NCBI GenBank assembly: GCA_910580075.1
Contig: CAJTVR010000073.1
Location: 1 to 23,225, forward strand
Direction of reading: 5' to 3'
DNA: 23,225 nt
Origin: an uncultured Eubacterium sp.
GTDB taxonomy: Bacteria; Bacillota; Clostridia; Lachnospirales; Lachnospiraceae
Position numbers and translations under genes: made by a program. The notes beneath the pieces were generated by a model. That model worked only from the letters and a program-made list of their open reading frames with translations, ran no database searches and was not told where the DNA came from. Shown one piece after another: positions 14,455 to 22,984 of this stretch (positions within the stretch are counted from its first letter, which is position 1; each line of letters begins with the position of its first letter).

Positions 14455-15120
14455 ATGAGTCTGTCAGTTTCAGGTTACATGAATCAGTTTTATAAGGGAA
14501 ATCTTTTTGCTGCAGCGAAAAACGGGCGTACCGGCCAGTCGCCGAACAGTCTGGCTGCGGCAGATATGAAAGCAGTCCGCAAAGCAGTAAGACAGCTGGG
14601 CGAATATGATTATGAGGAAGGGGACGGTGAAGAACTTGTAAATAAAGTGCAGGCTTTTGTCAGCACATATAATAATTATATGGATTCTGCAAAAGGAATC
14701 GAAGATGAGGATGCGCAGCGTTACTTAAAGCAGCTTAAGAAAATGACAAAAGAATTTGCCGGGGAACTGGACGATATCGGTATTACGGTTCAAAGCACCG
14801 GGAAACTTGCCGTAGATAAAAAGACACTTCAAAGTACCGGCAGATACCAGGTAAGCAGGCTGTTCGGAAGCGATGCACAATTCAGCGTTCAGCTTGAAAA
14901 ACAGATGAACCGTACAGACAGACTGTTTAAAAGAAACAGACTGGACATTCCTAAGAAAATCCAAAAGCCGGCGGTAAAACCGTCTGACAAACCATCGGAG
15001 GGCGGTCCGCAAGAAGGCGGTACAGAATCCGGCGACGGTTCTGTTTCGGACGAAAATACAAAACTGGCGCAGCAGCTGGCAGCAGTTCTGTCAGGAAGCA
15101 TGGTAAACTATACGGTATAA
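14455..15120 (+). CDS. FliD-C-like (flagellar cap C-terminal) protein of unknown role
   Basis: 221 residues; ATG 14455 follows AGGGGG. The middle (about 58-125) resembles the C-terminal domain of the flagellar cap protein FliD: ELVNKVQAFVSTYNNYMDSA, a helical stretch, then LDDIGITVQSTGKLAVDKKTL, the family's ...LGI...dGkLslD... pattern. The rest is charged, with a Pro/Gly-rich low-complexity segment (166-198) and a final helix. FliD itself is 450-700 residues, so this is only a domain-sized relative. No signal peptide is seen, as expected for flagellar-type export or a cytoplasmic protein. No other flagellar gene is visible here; CheC lies 5 kb away. The match is to a pattern, so moderate confidence. 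Confidence 0.5.
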   Translation: MSLSVSGYMNQFYKGNLFAAAKNGRTGQSPNSLAAADMKAVRKAVRQLGEYDYEEGDGEELVNKVQAFVSTYNNYMDSAKGIEDEDAQRYLKQLKKMTKEFAGELDDIGITVQSTGKLAVDKKTLQSTGRYQVSRLFGSDAQFSVQLEKQMNRTDRLFKRNRLDIPKKIQKPAVKPSDKPSEGGPQEGGTESGDGSVSDENTKLAQQLAAVLSGSMVNYTV

Positions 15121-15193
15121 TCATTTTTGCATGTACGAAAGATCTGAATGCCTCAGATTCCATATTTTACCAGTTAATTTCTGGCTTTATTAG

Positions 15194-15222
15194 TTGAAGA
15201 TGACATTCAGATAGTATATAAT
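15194..15222 (+). promoter_or_regulatory. Promoter of the BspA-like operon
   Basis: TTGAAG (15194-15199), 17-base spacer, TATAAT (15217-15222), 54 bases before the start. A short dyad (ATCTGA/TCAGAT, near 15143-15159) lies upstream and might end transcription of the preceding gene. Confidence 0.6.
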
Positions 15223-15276
15223 TTCCATATAGGAACAAAATTAAGAAATAAATACAGATTTGGCAGGGGGATAGAA

Positions 15277-17361
15277 ATGAACAAAAGGATATGGGCAGCA
15301 GCGCTTGCAGCGGCCGTAATGGTTACGTCAGCGGTTACGATACCATATAAAGATGTGCAGATGGCAGCAGCGGCTGCGCAGAGCTCATCCAGCGGTGGTG
15401 AGGTAGAAGATACGTCTGCAGACGGCAGGACTACAGCAGGCGGTTTTACGTTCAGGGTAGCAGGCAATGAGGCAACCATTACCGGTTACAGCGGCGCTGC
15501 AAAAGAGCTTTCAATTCCGACAAAGATTAAATATGAAAAACCGGGTACCGGTAACGGCACAGGTTCCGGGTCGGGAGGCTCCGGATCTGGCGGTTCTTCG
15601 AATGAAAATGCGGTCGAATACGCGGTTACAGCCATTGCAGAAAATGCATTCAGCGGAAACCTCGGTATTCAGAAACTTACAATGTCAGGCGGCATCAATA
15701 GTGAAGGAAAAGCCTATGGTATTAAGACAATCGGAAACAGGGCATTTTTTGCATGCCATGACCTGTCTGATATAACGATTGCTTCTACTACGACGTCGAT
15801 AGGCGATTTTGCATTCTCAGACTGCGTGGCTTTGAACACAATCAAGGTAGCAGACGGAAACCAGAGATACAAAGTCATTGATAATGCGCTGTATTATTAC
15901 ACAGCCGGGACAGGCACCGGGCTGTATACACTGATTCAGTATCCGCTCGCAAACAACGCAGCGGAATACAAAGTACCGGATGCGGTATCTATGACGCTGA
16001 CAGATATTGGCAAAGGCGCTTTCTGGGGTTCGGCGTTTCTGGAAAAGATTACGCTGCCGGATACTGTAAGGACAATTGGCGACAATGCTTTCTCAGAGTG
16101 CCGCAAACTGAAAACCGTTACGCTTCCTTCCGGGCTTTCTTCTATAGGAACGGAAGCATTTAAAGGAGCAGCGGCATTAGAAGAGGTAACTCTGCCGGAT
16201 GGCATTACGATTATCAACAATGGCACGTTCCAGGGCTGTGAATCTTTAAAAAAGGTAAATATGACAGATGCATTAAAAATTATCGGTAACCGTGCATTTG
16301 AAGGCTGCAAGTCTCTGACAGATTTTGAAGTGCCTGCAAATGTGACCACGATTGGCGACCATGCGTTTGCACAGTGCGATAACCTGCATCAGATTACCAT
16401 ACCGATGCGCACGACTTCCATTGGCAGCGGCGTATTTACCGGGACAACAGTGACGATCATGTGCCATAATGGCTCACAGGCGGCAGTGTATGCGGCTTCG
16501 AACGGACTTACGGCGGAACGTACTTATACAGTAGGATTTTATACAAATAATACTTACACAAATCTGATTGCATCACAGGAAGTTGTAGAAGGCAAAGACG
16601 CTGTACCGCCAAAGGTAGCAGAACGTGACGGATACCGCATGAGCTGGAGCGGCGGTTATACGGCAATCAGACAGGATACAAGAGTTTACCAGGTATGGAA
16701 CAAACTGTTTAACGTAACGTTTGTAGATACATTTAATGACCGGACTGAGGTTGTAAAAACAGATGAGGGCAAGACGGCGGTGCCTCCGGCATGGACAATG
16801 AGCGGCTATACACCGACCTGGGATAAAGATCTGACAGACCCTGTGACTGAAGATTTTACGGTGCATGTTAAATGGCGCAGCAATTCTACAGGCAAAACGC
16901 TTGCAGCAGATGCAGTAAAGCCGGCCAAAAAAGGAACACAGTTTGAAAAAGGAAATAACAGGTATCAGGTAAGCAATGCGAATGCAGAAAATCCGACTGT
17001 AAAATTTATCGGCCTTGTCAAGGCAGAAGTAAGCATTGTAAATATACCGGAAGTCGTTTCTTATGGCGGTGTAAAGTATAAAGTAACCCTGATTTCTGCC
17101 AATTCCGTAAAAGGCAATACGAGTATCCGGGAGCTTGTAATCGGCAAAAATATGACAGGCATCTGTGCGAAATCGTTTAATGACTGCAAGAACCTGAATA
17201 AAATTAAATTAAAAAGCAAGCTAATTGCCAAAATGAATAATAAGGCATTTAAAGGGATAAGCAAAAAGGCAAAATTTTATACCTATAATTCCCAGATTGC
17301 AAAATATAAGGCGATGATCAAAAAAGCCGGAGTAAAAAGCCCGGTTGTGAAACGCCTGTAA
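15277..17361 (+). CDS. BspA-like leucine-rich-repeat secreted protein (first paralogue)
   Basis: 694 residues; ATG 15277 follows AGGGGG. A signal peptide covers about 1-32 (Ala-rich core, AAAA cleavage region). A Gly/Ser linker (about 90-108) interrupts the start of an LRR_5 array at about 112-400, with repeats of the type IGDNAFSECRKLKTVTLPSG. Two InlB-like beta-grasp repeats follow (about 417-475 and 477-535; GYRMSW, GYTPTW). A C-terminal LRR-like domain (about 560-694) ends in a basic tail. No LPXTG, SLH or choline-binding anchor is seen. BspA-type proteins are surface or released proteins linked to binding of host or bacterial partners. The downstream gene, 18 bases on, is a paralogue with the same order of domains. 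Confidence 0.88.
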   Translation: MNKRIWAAALAAAVMVTSAVTIPYKDVQMAAAAAQSSSSGGEVEDTSADGRTTAGGFTFRVAGNEATITGYSGAAKELSIPTKIKYEKPGTGNGTGSGSGGSGSGGSSNENAVEYAVTAIAENAFSGNLGIQKLTMSGGINSEGKAYGIKTIGNRAFFACHDLSDITIASTTTSIGDFAFSDCVALNTIKVADGNQRYKVIDNALYYYTAGTGTGLYTLIQYPLANNAAEYKVPDAVSMTLTDIGKGAFWGSAFLEKITLPDTVRTIGDNAFSECRKLKTVTLPSGLSSIGTEAFKGAAALEEVTLPDGITIINNGTFQGCESLKKVNMTDALKIIGNRAFEGCKSLTDFEVPANVTTIGDHAFAQCDNLHQITIPMRTTSIGSGVFTGTTVTIMCHNGSQAAVYAASNGLTAERTYTVGFYTNNTYTNLIASQEVVEGKDAVPPKVAERDGYRMSWSGGYTAIRQDTRVYQVWNKLFNVTFVDTFNDRTEVVKTDEGKTAVPPAWTMSGYTPTWDKDLTDPVTEDFTVHVKWRSNSTGKTLAADAVKPAKKGTQFEKGNNRYQVSNANAENPTVKFIGLVKAEVSIVNIPEVVSYGGVKYKVTLISANSVKGNTSIRELVIGKNMTGICAKSFNDCKNLNKIKLKSKLIAKMNNKAFKGISKKAKFYTYNSQIAKYKAMIKKAGVKSPVVKRL

Positions 17362-17379
17362 GGGATGGAGGATATGGCA

Positions 17380-19356
17380 ATGGAGAAAAGAAAGAAAATG
17401 AAAATCTGGCGGGCCGGATTTTCGTTTATGGCAGTATTTGCCGTAAGCCTGCTGCTGCAGACAGGACAGGCAGCGGCTTCACAGACCGGAGGCACCGGAG
17501 GAAATACGGACACGAATAATGATTCCGGTACAAATACGAATGATGTTCCGCAGGGCAGTTATTTTGATGAAGCAAGCCAGCTGACGTATACATTCACAGG
17601 TACTTCGACAGGAATAGTTGCAAACGTAGAACGCTATAATGTAAATGCGTTCGCTCAGGGAGGTTCTTTAAAGATTCCGGATTCGATTCAGCATGAAAAT
17701 GGAAATACGTATCCGGTTGGCGGAATACTGAGAGGAGTTTTCAACGGCTGTACATCCCTGACAGAACTGATTCTGCCGGATACAGTCACATATATCGGGC
17801 AGGAAGCATTCAGCGGCTGTACATCCCTGACCTCTATCCAGACATATTCCCGATCGTCGGCCGGCTCGAATCTGGGCAGCACGGCAAGCGGATATCTGGC
17901 GGTTGAGGAGATTGAGTTCCGTGCATTTTACGGCTGTACGGCGCTGCAGGGCGTTACACTTGGCGAAAAGCCGTCAGGTATAGGCGGTGTGAGGACCGTG
18001 CAGAGCGAAGTATTTATGAACTGCAGCAATCTGCGAAGCGTGGAAATCGGGTCTACAGTAAACTGGATTGAAGGCGGCGCATTTGCAAACTGCCAGGCAC
18101 TAGACGGACAGCTGAACGGCGTAAAAGTACGGAATAATAATGTATTTTTTGTACAGGACGGGATACTTTATTATAAGGAGAGCAACCGCAGCAACGTGCT
18201 TTTGCTCTGCCCGGCAGGCACTCCGGCAGGAATGCTGACAGATTTTCCGGATAATGTAACACAGATTCGAAACCAGGCTTTTTATGGATGCCGGGGACTT
18301 GCTTCCATTACAATCCCGGGGACTGTGCGTACAATTGGAGACAAAGCATTTTATGACTGTATCGGACTTGGAAATGTTACAATTCCGGCATCCGTGACCG
18401 CAATCGGCTCTGAAGTATTCAAAAACTGCAGCAGCGGGCTTTGTATTATCTGCCCGGGCGGAAGTACGGCAGAGCGTTATGCGATTGCGAATAATATTAC
18501 CAGAAGTGTAGAATGTACTGTAACATTTTATAATACAGAAACAAGACAGTCTGTTGAGAAAAAAGTCATGAGCGGCGGTACGGTAGATCCTCCTGTAGGC
18601 TGGGAGCGCAACGGATATGTGCTGCGCTGGACAGATGATTTTAACTCAAGCACGATTGTAAATTCAAACAGAACCGTAAATACTGTATGGAAGAAACTGT
18701 ATACAGTTACATTCCGCGATCCTTCAGACAATAAAGAATCTGTTGTTTCAGGTGTGGAAGAAGGAACGGAAGCAGCTGCGCCGAACTGGATTAAAAAAGG
18801 ATACAGGCTTACCTGGTCGACGGAAAATTATAAAAGGGTGAATTCAGACCTTACAGTGGATGCAGTCTGGCTAGTTTCCATGACGGACGGCACGGACGAT
18901 ACACCGGAGCAGCAGTATAAAAAAGGAGACCTTGTGACTGTTGGAAATTTTGTATATAAAATTTCCGGATACAATGACAAGCGGGTGCGTGTTATGAGCC
19001 TTGTAGACGAATCCAAGTCTACGATTACGGTTCCGAATACAGTTTCGTTTGGCGGACGCACATACTCAGTTACATGTATTAATGCAAATGCATTCCGCAA
19101 TAATCAGAGTCTTGTGAAAGTTACACTTGGTACAAATATACGTTCCATAGAGCATTATGCTTTTTATAACTGTTCTAAACTAAGTAAAGTGGTAATTAAT
19201 TCCAAGAGTCTTGTGAATGTCAGCAATTATGCATTTAAAAAGACAAAATCGTCGCTAAAGGTATATGTGCCGACAAGAGGACTGATTGCATCTTACCGTT
19301 CTATGATGCTGGACGGAGGAATGAACAGAAAAGCAAAAGTTGTGAAAAAACCTTAA
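17380..19356 (+). CDS. BspA-like leucine-rich-repeat secreted protein (second paralogue)
   Basis: 658 residues. The start at 17380 is preferred because GGAGG (17367-17371) stands 8 bases upstream; ATGs at 17365 and 17374 lie in or against that site. A basic N-terminus and signal peptide (to about residue 34) precede a Thr/Asn/Gly-rich spacer, then an LRR_5 array (about 85-365; IGQEAFSGCTSLTSI, IGDKAFYDCIGLGNVTIP). Two InlB-like beta-grasp repeats follow (GYVLRW, GYRLTW), then a C-terminal domain homologous to that of the first paralogue (IEHYAFYNCSKLSKVVI...). No wall-anchor motif is visible. Both genes are probably co-transcribed and exported together. Confidence 0.88.
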   Translation: MEKRKKMKIWRAGFSFMAVFAVSLLLQTGQAAASQTGGTGGNTDTNNDSGTNTNDVPQGSYFDEASQLTYTFTGTSTGIVANVERYNVNAFAQGGSLKIPDSIQHENGNTYPVGGILRGVFNGCTSLTELILPDTVTYIGQEAFSGCTSLTSIQTYSRSSAGSNLGSTASGYLAVEEIEFRAFYGCTALQGVTLGEKPSGIGGVRTVQSEVFMNCSNLRSVEIGSTVNWIEGGAFANCQALDGQLNGVKVRNNNVFFVQDGILYYKESNRSNVLLLCPAGTPAGMLTDFPDNVTQIRNQAFYGCRGLASITIPGTVRTIGDKAFYDCIGLGNVTIPASVTAIGSEVFKNCSSGLCIICPGGSTAERYAIANNITRSVECTVTFYNTETRQSVEKKVMSGGTVDPPVGWERNGYVLRWTDDFNSSTIVNSNRTVNTVWKKLYTVTFRDPSDNKESVVSGVEEGTEAAAPNWIKKGYRLTWSTENYKRVNSDLTVDAVWLVSMTDGTDDTPEQQYKKGDLVTVGNFVYKISGYNDKRVRVMSLVDESKSTITVPNTVSFGGRTYSVTCINANAFRNNQSLVKVTLGTNIRSIEHYAFYNCSKLSKVVINSKSLVNVSNYAFKKTKSSLKVYVPTRGLIASYRSMMLDGGMNRKAKVVKKP

Positions 19357-19396
19357 ATAATTGTTACTGTTACTAGAAAATATGGAGGAATGCGGG

Positions 19397-19525
19397 ATGG
19401 GCATTATTGTGTTTCTGGCACTGATGATACTGCTGGTAATTATCGTTGTAGTGGTTACGGTATCGGCTTCTGTAGCGGGGACTGTGGCAGCAGTGGTAGA
19501 TGACGAATCGCTGGAAGATGATTAA
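19397..19525 (+). CDS. 42-residue single-span membrane protein
   Basis: ATG 19397 follows GGAGG (19384-19388) by 8 bases, 40 bases past the second BspA-like gene, so it is likely part of that operon. Residues 2-33 are almost wholly Ile, Leu, Val and Ala (LLVIIVVVVTVSASVAGTV), followed by an acidic tail, VVDDESLEDD. One transmembrane helix with a charged cytoplasmic or outer end is predicted. I recognise no family. It could be a small accessory of the surface proteins, but only position supports that. It is short enough to escape length-filtered gene calls. Confidence 0.55.
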   Translation: MGIIVFLALMILLVIIVVVVTVSASVAGTVAAVVDDESLEDD

Positions 19526-19699
19526 ACAATCATTCAAAAGAATTCTTCAGAAAGATAAATCAGGGATGATGAATCAGAAAAGATCAGTCAAAAATCAAAA
19601 ATGAAACAGCAGGGAAGCTGACAGGGGGCTTTGAATTTTAAAAGCAGCAGAAGTCCCGGCTGCTTCTGGAGCTTTCAGGTTTTGTGACCGGTAATCAGA

Positions 19700-19835
19700 C
19701 TTTTGGGAGTTTTGCAGAGATCTGATGACAGGCCGTAAAATCTGAAAGTTTTTTTATAGAAAGAGAAGACGGGAAAACACAGAGTCTGATGACAGGCTGC
19801 AGAATCTGGGAGTTTTTGTGGGAAGAGAAAACAGG
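19700..19835 (+). repeat. Imperfect 64-base tandem repeat in the intergenic gap
   Basis: TCTGATGACAGGC recurs at 19721 and 19785, and AATCTG-x3-AGTTTTT at 19739 and 19803, with a 64-base period. AAGAGAA-x-AC-x-GGAAAA follows each at a 62-base spacing. The 19526-19899 gap has no supported gene; it also holds a hairpin AAGCAGC/GCTGCTT near 19640-19665. Confidence 0.7.
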
Positions 19836-19837
19836 AA

Positions 19838-19866
19838 AAAGGCAGGATAAGCCGTTTCCTGCCTTT
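19838..19866 (-). terminator. Bidirectional terminator between convergent units
   Basis: AAAGGCAGG (19838-19846) and CCTGCCTTT (19858-19866) form a perfect 9-base stem with an 11-base loop and T runs on both strands. It serves the minus-strand cheC unit and possibly the plus-strand BspA unit. Confidence 0.8.
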
Positions 19867-19899
19867 CATACATGAAGATCAGATATGAAATTTCAAGAT

Positions 19900-20529
19900 T
19901 TATAAATATGGCATACCGAGTTTTTTAAACAGAATCTGAATAGATTTGGAATCAAGCACTAAAATCAGGCCGCTGTTCATCTCAGTATCTCCAATATGAA
20001 GTTTTTCATCAATATAAAGCACAGGCTCATCATAGCTTCTGGATAATTTTTCTGCAGGAATGGAAACGAGGGTAGAAACGTTATCGCAGTAACTATCCGG
20101 CGGCTGAATGTTGATAAATAACTGTGTCATGGCAGCGATTGAATTGACATAGGCGGCGGTAGTGATGTTGCTCATTTCCCGGACTACGGAAATGTCCATG
20201 TCGTCAATCATAGTAAGATCTGTAATATCTTTTGGGTAAAAAGTGTTAATTAGTTTTTTGGCAAAATTTAAGTGCACAACTTCAAGCATGCAGCCGTGGA
20301 TATCACCTTCCAGGCCGACAGTCATTCCGAGTGCCCTGGTATCTTTGCCGCCCAGATATTCGGCTACTTTATCATAGCTGATCAGGCTGATGACCGGGAC
20401 TTCAATATCCACGACTGTATTTAACAGCGATGCCAGTGCTGTTGCAGCGTTTCCTGCACCAATATTGCCGATCTCTCTTAATACGTCAAGGTGCATAGAA
20501 CTAAATTCGTCAATTTTTGTATAAGCCAT
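19900..20529 (-). CDS. cheC: CheC-type CheY-P phosphatase
   Basis: 209 residues; ATG at 20529 (MAYTKIDEF) follows GAGGAGG at about 5 bases, so longer upstream frames are rejected. Both CheC half-sites are present: REIGNIGAGNAATALASLL (E19, N22) and REMSNITTAAYVNSIAAMT (E118, N121). The Glu/Asn pairs are the catalytic residues that dephosphorylate CheY-P in the CheC/FliY/CheX family. Usually it works with CheD in chemotaxis. Here it is second in a unit behind a cyclophilin, away from any chemotaxis cluster, so it may act on a REC protein in another pathway. Two active halves favour phosphatase activity. Confidence 0.85.
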   Translation of the reverse strand: MAYTKIDEFSSMHLDVLREIGNIGAGNAATALASLLNTVVDIEVPVISLISYDKVAEYLGGKDTRALGMTVGLEGDIHGCMLEVVHLNFAKKLINTFYPKDITDLTMIDDMDISVVREMSNITTAAYVNSIAAMTQLFINIQPPDSYCDNVSTLVSIPAEKLSRSYDEPVLYIDEKLHIGDTEMNSGLILVLDSKSIQILFKKLGMPYL

Positions 20530-20569
20530 ATTTCCTCCTCTTGTCTGCGGCAAAAGCCGTTCGATTTTG

Positions 20570-21091
20570 TCAGCAGGTCTCTGGAGCCGGATATTCGATA
20601 CCAAACGTATCTACGGTTACTTTTTTCATTCGCTGGGTTTCCATTGGCCGGTCATTATAATCGGCGGGAACTTCTGCGATTTTGTTTACGACATCCATAC
20701 CTTCTGTAATTTTTCCAAATGCTGCATAAGCGCCGTCTAAATGCGGAGACTTTTTATGCATAATAAAGAACTGTGAACCGGCGGAATCAGGAATCATAGT
20801 ACGGGCCATGGATAAAACGCCAGGGTCATGTACAAGCTCATTCTCGAATCCGTTTTGAGAAAACTCGCCTTTTATACTATATCCAGGACCTCCCGTACCG
20901 TCACCCTGCGGGTCTCCTCCCTGAAGCATGAAGCCATTGATTACACGATGAAAAATCAGGCCATCGTAAAATCCTTTCTGAATCAGGCTGATGAAATTGT
21001 TAACTGTATTTGGGGCAGTCTGCGGATATAATTCCGCTTTCATAATATCCCCGTTTTCCATCTCAATAGTTACGATTGGGTTTTGTGCCAT
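20570..21091 (-). CDS. Cyclophilin-type peptidyl-prolyl cis-trans isomerase
   Basis: 173 residues; ATG 21091 follows AAGGAG. Cytoplasmic, with no signal peptide. The active-site block FHRVINGFMLQGGDP (Arg49, Phe54, Gln57) and the SQFFIM and HLDGAYAAFGKI blocks are intact. Its length is typical for bacterial cyclophilins, which speed Xaa-Pro isomerisation during folding. It is first of a two-gene minus-strand unit with cheC, 40 bases apart. No functional link between the two is known to me. Confidence 0.93.
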   Translation of the reverse strand: MAQNPIVTIEMENGDIMKAELYPQTAPNTVNNFISLIQKGFYDGLIFHRVINGFMLQGGDPQGDGTGGPGYSIKGEFSQNGFENELVHDPGVLSMARTMIPDSAGSQFFIMHKKSPHLDGAYAAFGKITEGMDVVNKIAEVPADYNDRPMETQRMKKVTVDTFGIEYPAPETC

Positions 21092-21123
21092 GTCTGTTCT
21101 CCTTCTGTTTTCATTCTACTTCT

Positions 21124-21152
21124 ATTTTAATAGATTGTAAAGCAGTCGTAAA
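21124..21152 (-). promoter_or_regulatory. Promoter of the cyclophilin-cheC unit
   Basis: On the minus strand, TTTACG (21147-21152), 17-base spacer, TAAAAT (21124-21129), 32 bases before the start. Confidence 0.5.
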
Positions 21153-21428
21153 GGGGAAAAAGAATTTTTTTAAGAGGAGTGCCATAGTTTTGGCTGTAGA
21201 TGTGTCGGTTTAAAGGATGCGGGGCAGCAAAACGTATATATTTTCAGGGGGGGGGTGAGCCAGGTGCTGCGCCTATACGGGTATTAAGTGAATGCCGCAA
21301 GCGTCAGAGAAGCAGCAGCCAGGCTGTACTGTAATTTTAATACACTGTCAGTCTGCTGCGGGAGAATTTTGCCAAAAAAGGAGAGCGTACAGCGGGACAC
21401 TGCGTAACAGCAGCTGTTGTGGATTAAA
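21153..21428. other. Intergenic gap with a nine-G tract
   Basis: Between divergent units. It holds nine consecutive G (21247-21255) and no supported gene. No clear plus-strand promoter for the next gene was found. Confidence 0.4.
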
Positions 21429-22460
21429 ATGGAAGAACTAAAGTGTAAGAAAAAGGAGGAGTATGCCGGGTATATGGAATATAATGTAACGGCCTGGGAA
21501 ACAGTCTGTGCGCAGCTGACCATCCGGGCAATAGTTTGGGATGCCGGCCGGGTAAAACCGGAAAGGTTAGAAAAGGAGCTGAAACACTCTGGCGTGCAGA
21601 TCTTAGAAACAGATGTGTGTAAAGGCAGAGAGGAGGCGGCTGAGTCTGCTTACGAAAAGATGATTCAAAAACTGCGGGAACGAAACATTCCAAAGGAGCA
21701 GGCGCTTTTAGTCACAGAAAATGACAGCCTGGCAGATTATGTGTACAGTATGCAGCATAAGCGGGATGACGGAAACGGAGAGCAGGAGGGAGCAGCAGAG
21801 GCTGTGGAAGACCGGGGAGCAATGGCGGTTGTCTATTATGAAAAAGAAGGCAGCAGGAGAGATGTTCTGTCTGATATGACGGTACTTGGATTTGAAGAAA
21901 TCGGTATTCAGTTTCTGGACCGGGTTCATAAACGCGCAAACCGCCTGCCGTGGAATATCCTGTATACAGAACGGACTCTTGTACGGGAGATTACAATGTC
22001 TGACCTGGATGAATTATATGAGATTTATGAAGAAAAAGGAATTACGGATTTTACAGATCCGCTGTTTGAACGTAAAAAAGAAGAGACATATACAAGAGAT
22101 TACATCAGCTGCATGTATTACTATTATGGATACGGGATGTGGATCATCCGGGACAGAAAATCAGGCCGCCTGATTGGCCGGGCAGGGATTAACCACCGTG
22201 ACGAAGGCGGTCAGGTGCTTATGGAGCTGGGCTATATTATAAGTACGAAGTATCAAAACAAAGGGTACGCAGCAGAGGTATGCCAGGCGATCATAGAATA
22301 TGCCGGGCAGGAGCTTGAAATAGAGCAGCTTCACTGTTTTATACACCGCATGAACCAGCCATCCATACATGTAGCAGAAAAGCTGGGTTTTGTTTTGCAG
22401 GACAGTTCTTATGAACAAAACGGAATGCTGCATTTCAGGCTTGATTTAAATATAGGATAA
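21429..22460 (+). CDS. HAD-like domain fused to a GNAT acetyltransferase
   Basis: About 343 residues from ATG 21429. The start is uncertain: no good ribosome binding site precedes it, while AAGGAGGAG (21453-21461) precedes the in-frame ATG 21474 by a long 12-14 bases. The first 165 residues resemble a degenerate HAD-like fold (LLVTENDSLADYVYSM, AMAVVYYE, MTVLGFEEIGIQFLDRVHKR) without a clear DxD nucleophile. From about 175 a GNAT domain is clear: LVREITMSDLDELYEIYE, WIIRDRKSGRLIGRAGI, LGYIISTKYQNKGYAAEV (acetyl-CoA loop) and MNQPSIHVAEKLGF. Such fusions recur in Lachnospiraceae; the substrate is unknown. Confidence 0.8.
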   Translation: MEELKCKKKEEYAGYMEYNVTAWETVCAQLTIRAIVWDAGRVKPERLEKELKHSGVQILETDVCKGREEAAESAYEKMIQKLRERNIPKEQALLVTENDSLADYVYSMQHKRDDGNGEQEGAAEAVEDRGAMAVVYYEKEGSRRDVLSDMTVLGFEEIGIQFLDRVHKRANRLPWNILYTERTLVREITMSDLDELYEIYEEKGITDFTDPLFERKKEETYTRDYISCMYYYYGYGMWIIRDRKSGRLIGRAGINHRDEGGQVLMELGYIISTKYQNKGYAAEVCQAIIEYAGQELEIEQLHCFIHRMNQPSIHVAEKLGFVLQDSSYEQNGMLHFRLDLNIG

Positions 22461-22542
22461 AAAACATTCATATCCAGATACTTCCTGTCATAAAATAAAA
22501 CAGGACAAAGGGTTGAGATACCCTGGATAGGGAGGATGTCAT

Positions 22543-22917
22543 ATGGATAAGGCAGAAAAAAATAAAAGCAGCACAATGCCTGTTTTGGTGGATCTTGTAG
22601 CAATGTATATTATTACAGGCATTCTGCTGGTAATTCTGGCGGCTGTTTTAGGCCGTGTGGAAATGTCGGATGCAGCAGTAAGCATCGGGATTATTGCAAC
22701 GTACATTGTATCCTGTTTTGCGGGAGGATTTTTTATCGGCAAAAAAAAGAAAAAGAAGAAATATCTGTGGGGAATCTGCGTCGGAGTTTTTTATTTTGCA
22801 GTGCTGCTGCTGGGAAACCTGGCTGTAAACAGGGGACTGGACGGGCAGTTTGTACATATGCTGACAACGGCTGTATTGTGCACACTGTCGGGAATGGCTG
22901 GCGGAATGGTTAGCTGA
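22543..22917 (+). CDS. TIGR04086-family membrane protein
   Basis: 124 residues; ATG 22543 follows GGGAGG at about 8 bases. Four hydrophobic segments (about 13-35, 44-66, 75-92, 105-123) are arranged as two pairs around a cytoplasmic Lys cluster (GKKKKKKKY). The AVSIGIIATYIVSCFAGGF block before the Lys run is characteristic of the small TIGR04086 family of Firmicutes, whose role is unknown. It is separated by 82 bases from the GNAT gene; a dyad TCCTGT/ACAGGA lies in that gap but lacks a clean T run. Confidence 0.8.
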   Translation: MDKAEKNKSSTMPVLVDLVAMYIITGILLVILAAVLGRVEMSDAAVSIGIIATYIVSCFAGGFFIGKKKKKKKYLWGICVGVFYFAVLLLGNLAVNRGLDGQFVHMLTTAVLCTLSGMAGGMVS

Positions 22918-22984
22918 TGGATTGCCGGGTGCTTATAAGTTTCCGAAAGAGATTGGTTACCCGGACGCCGGGAAGAGAAACTTT

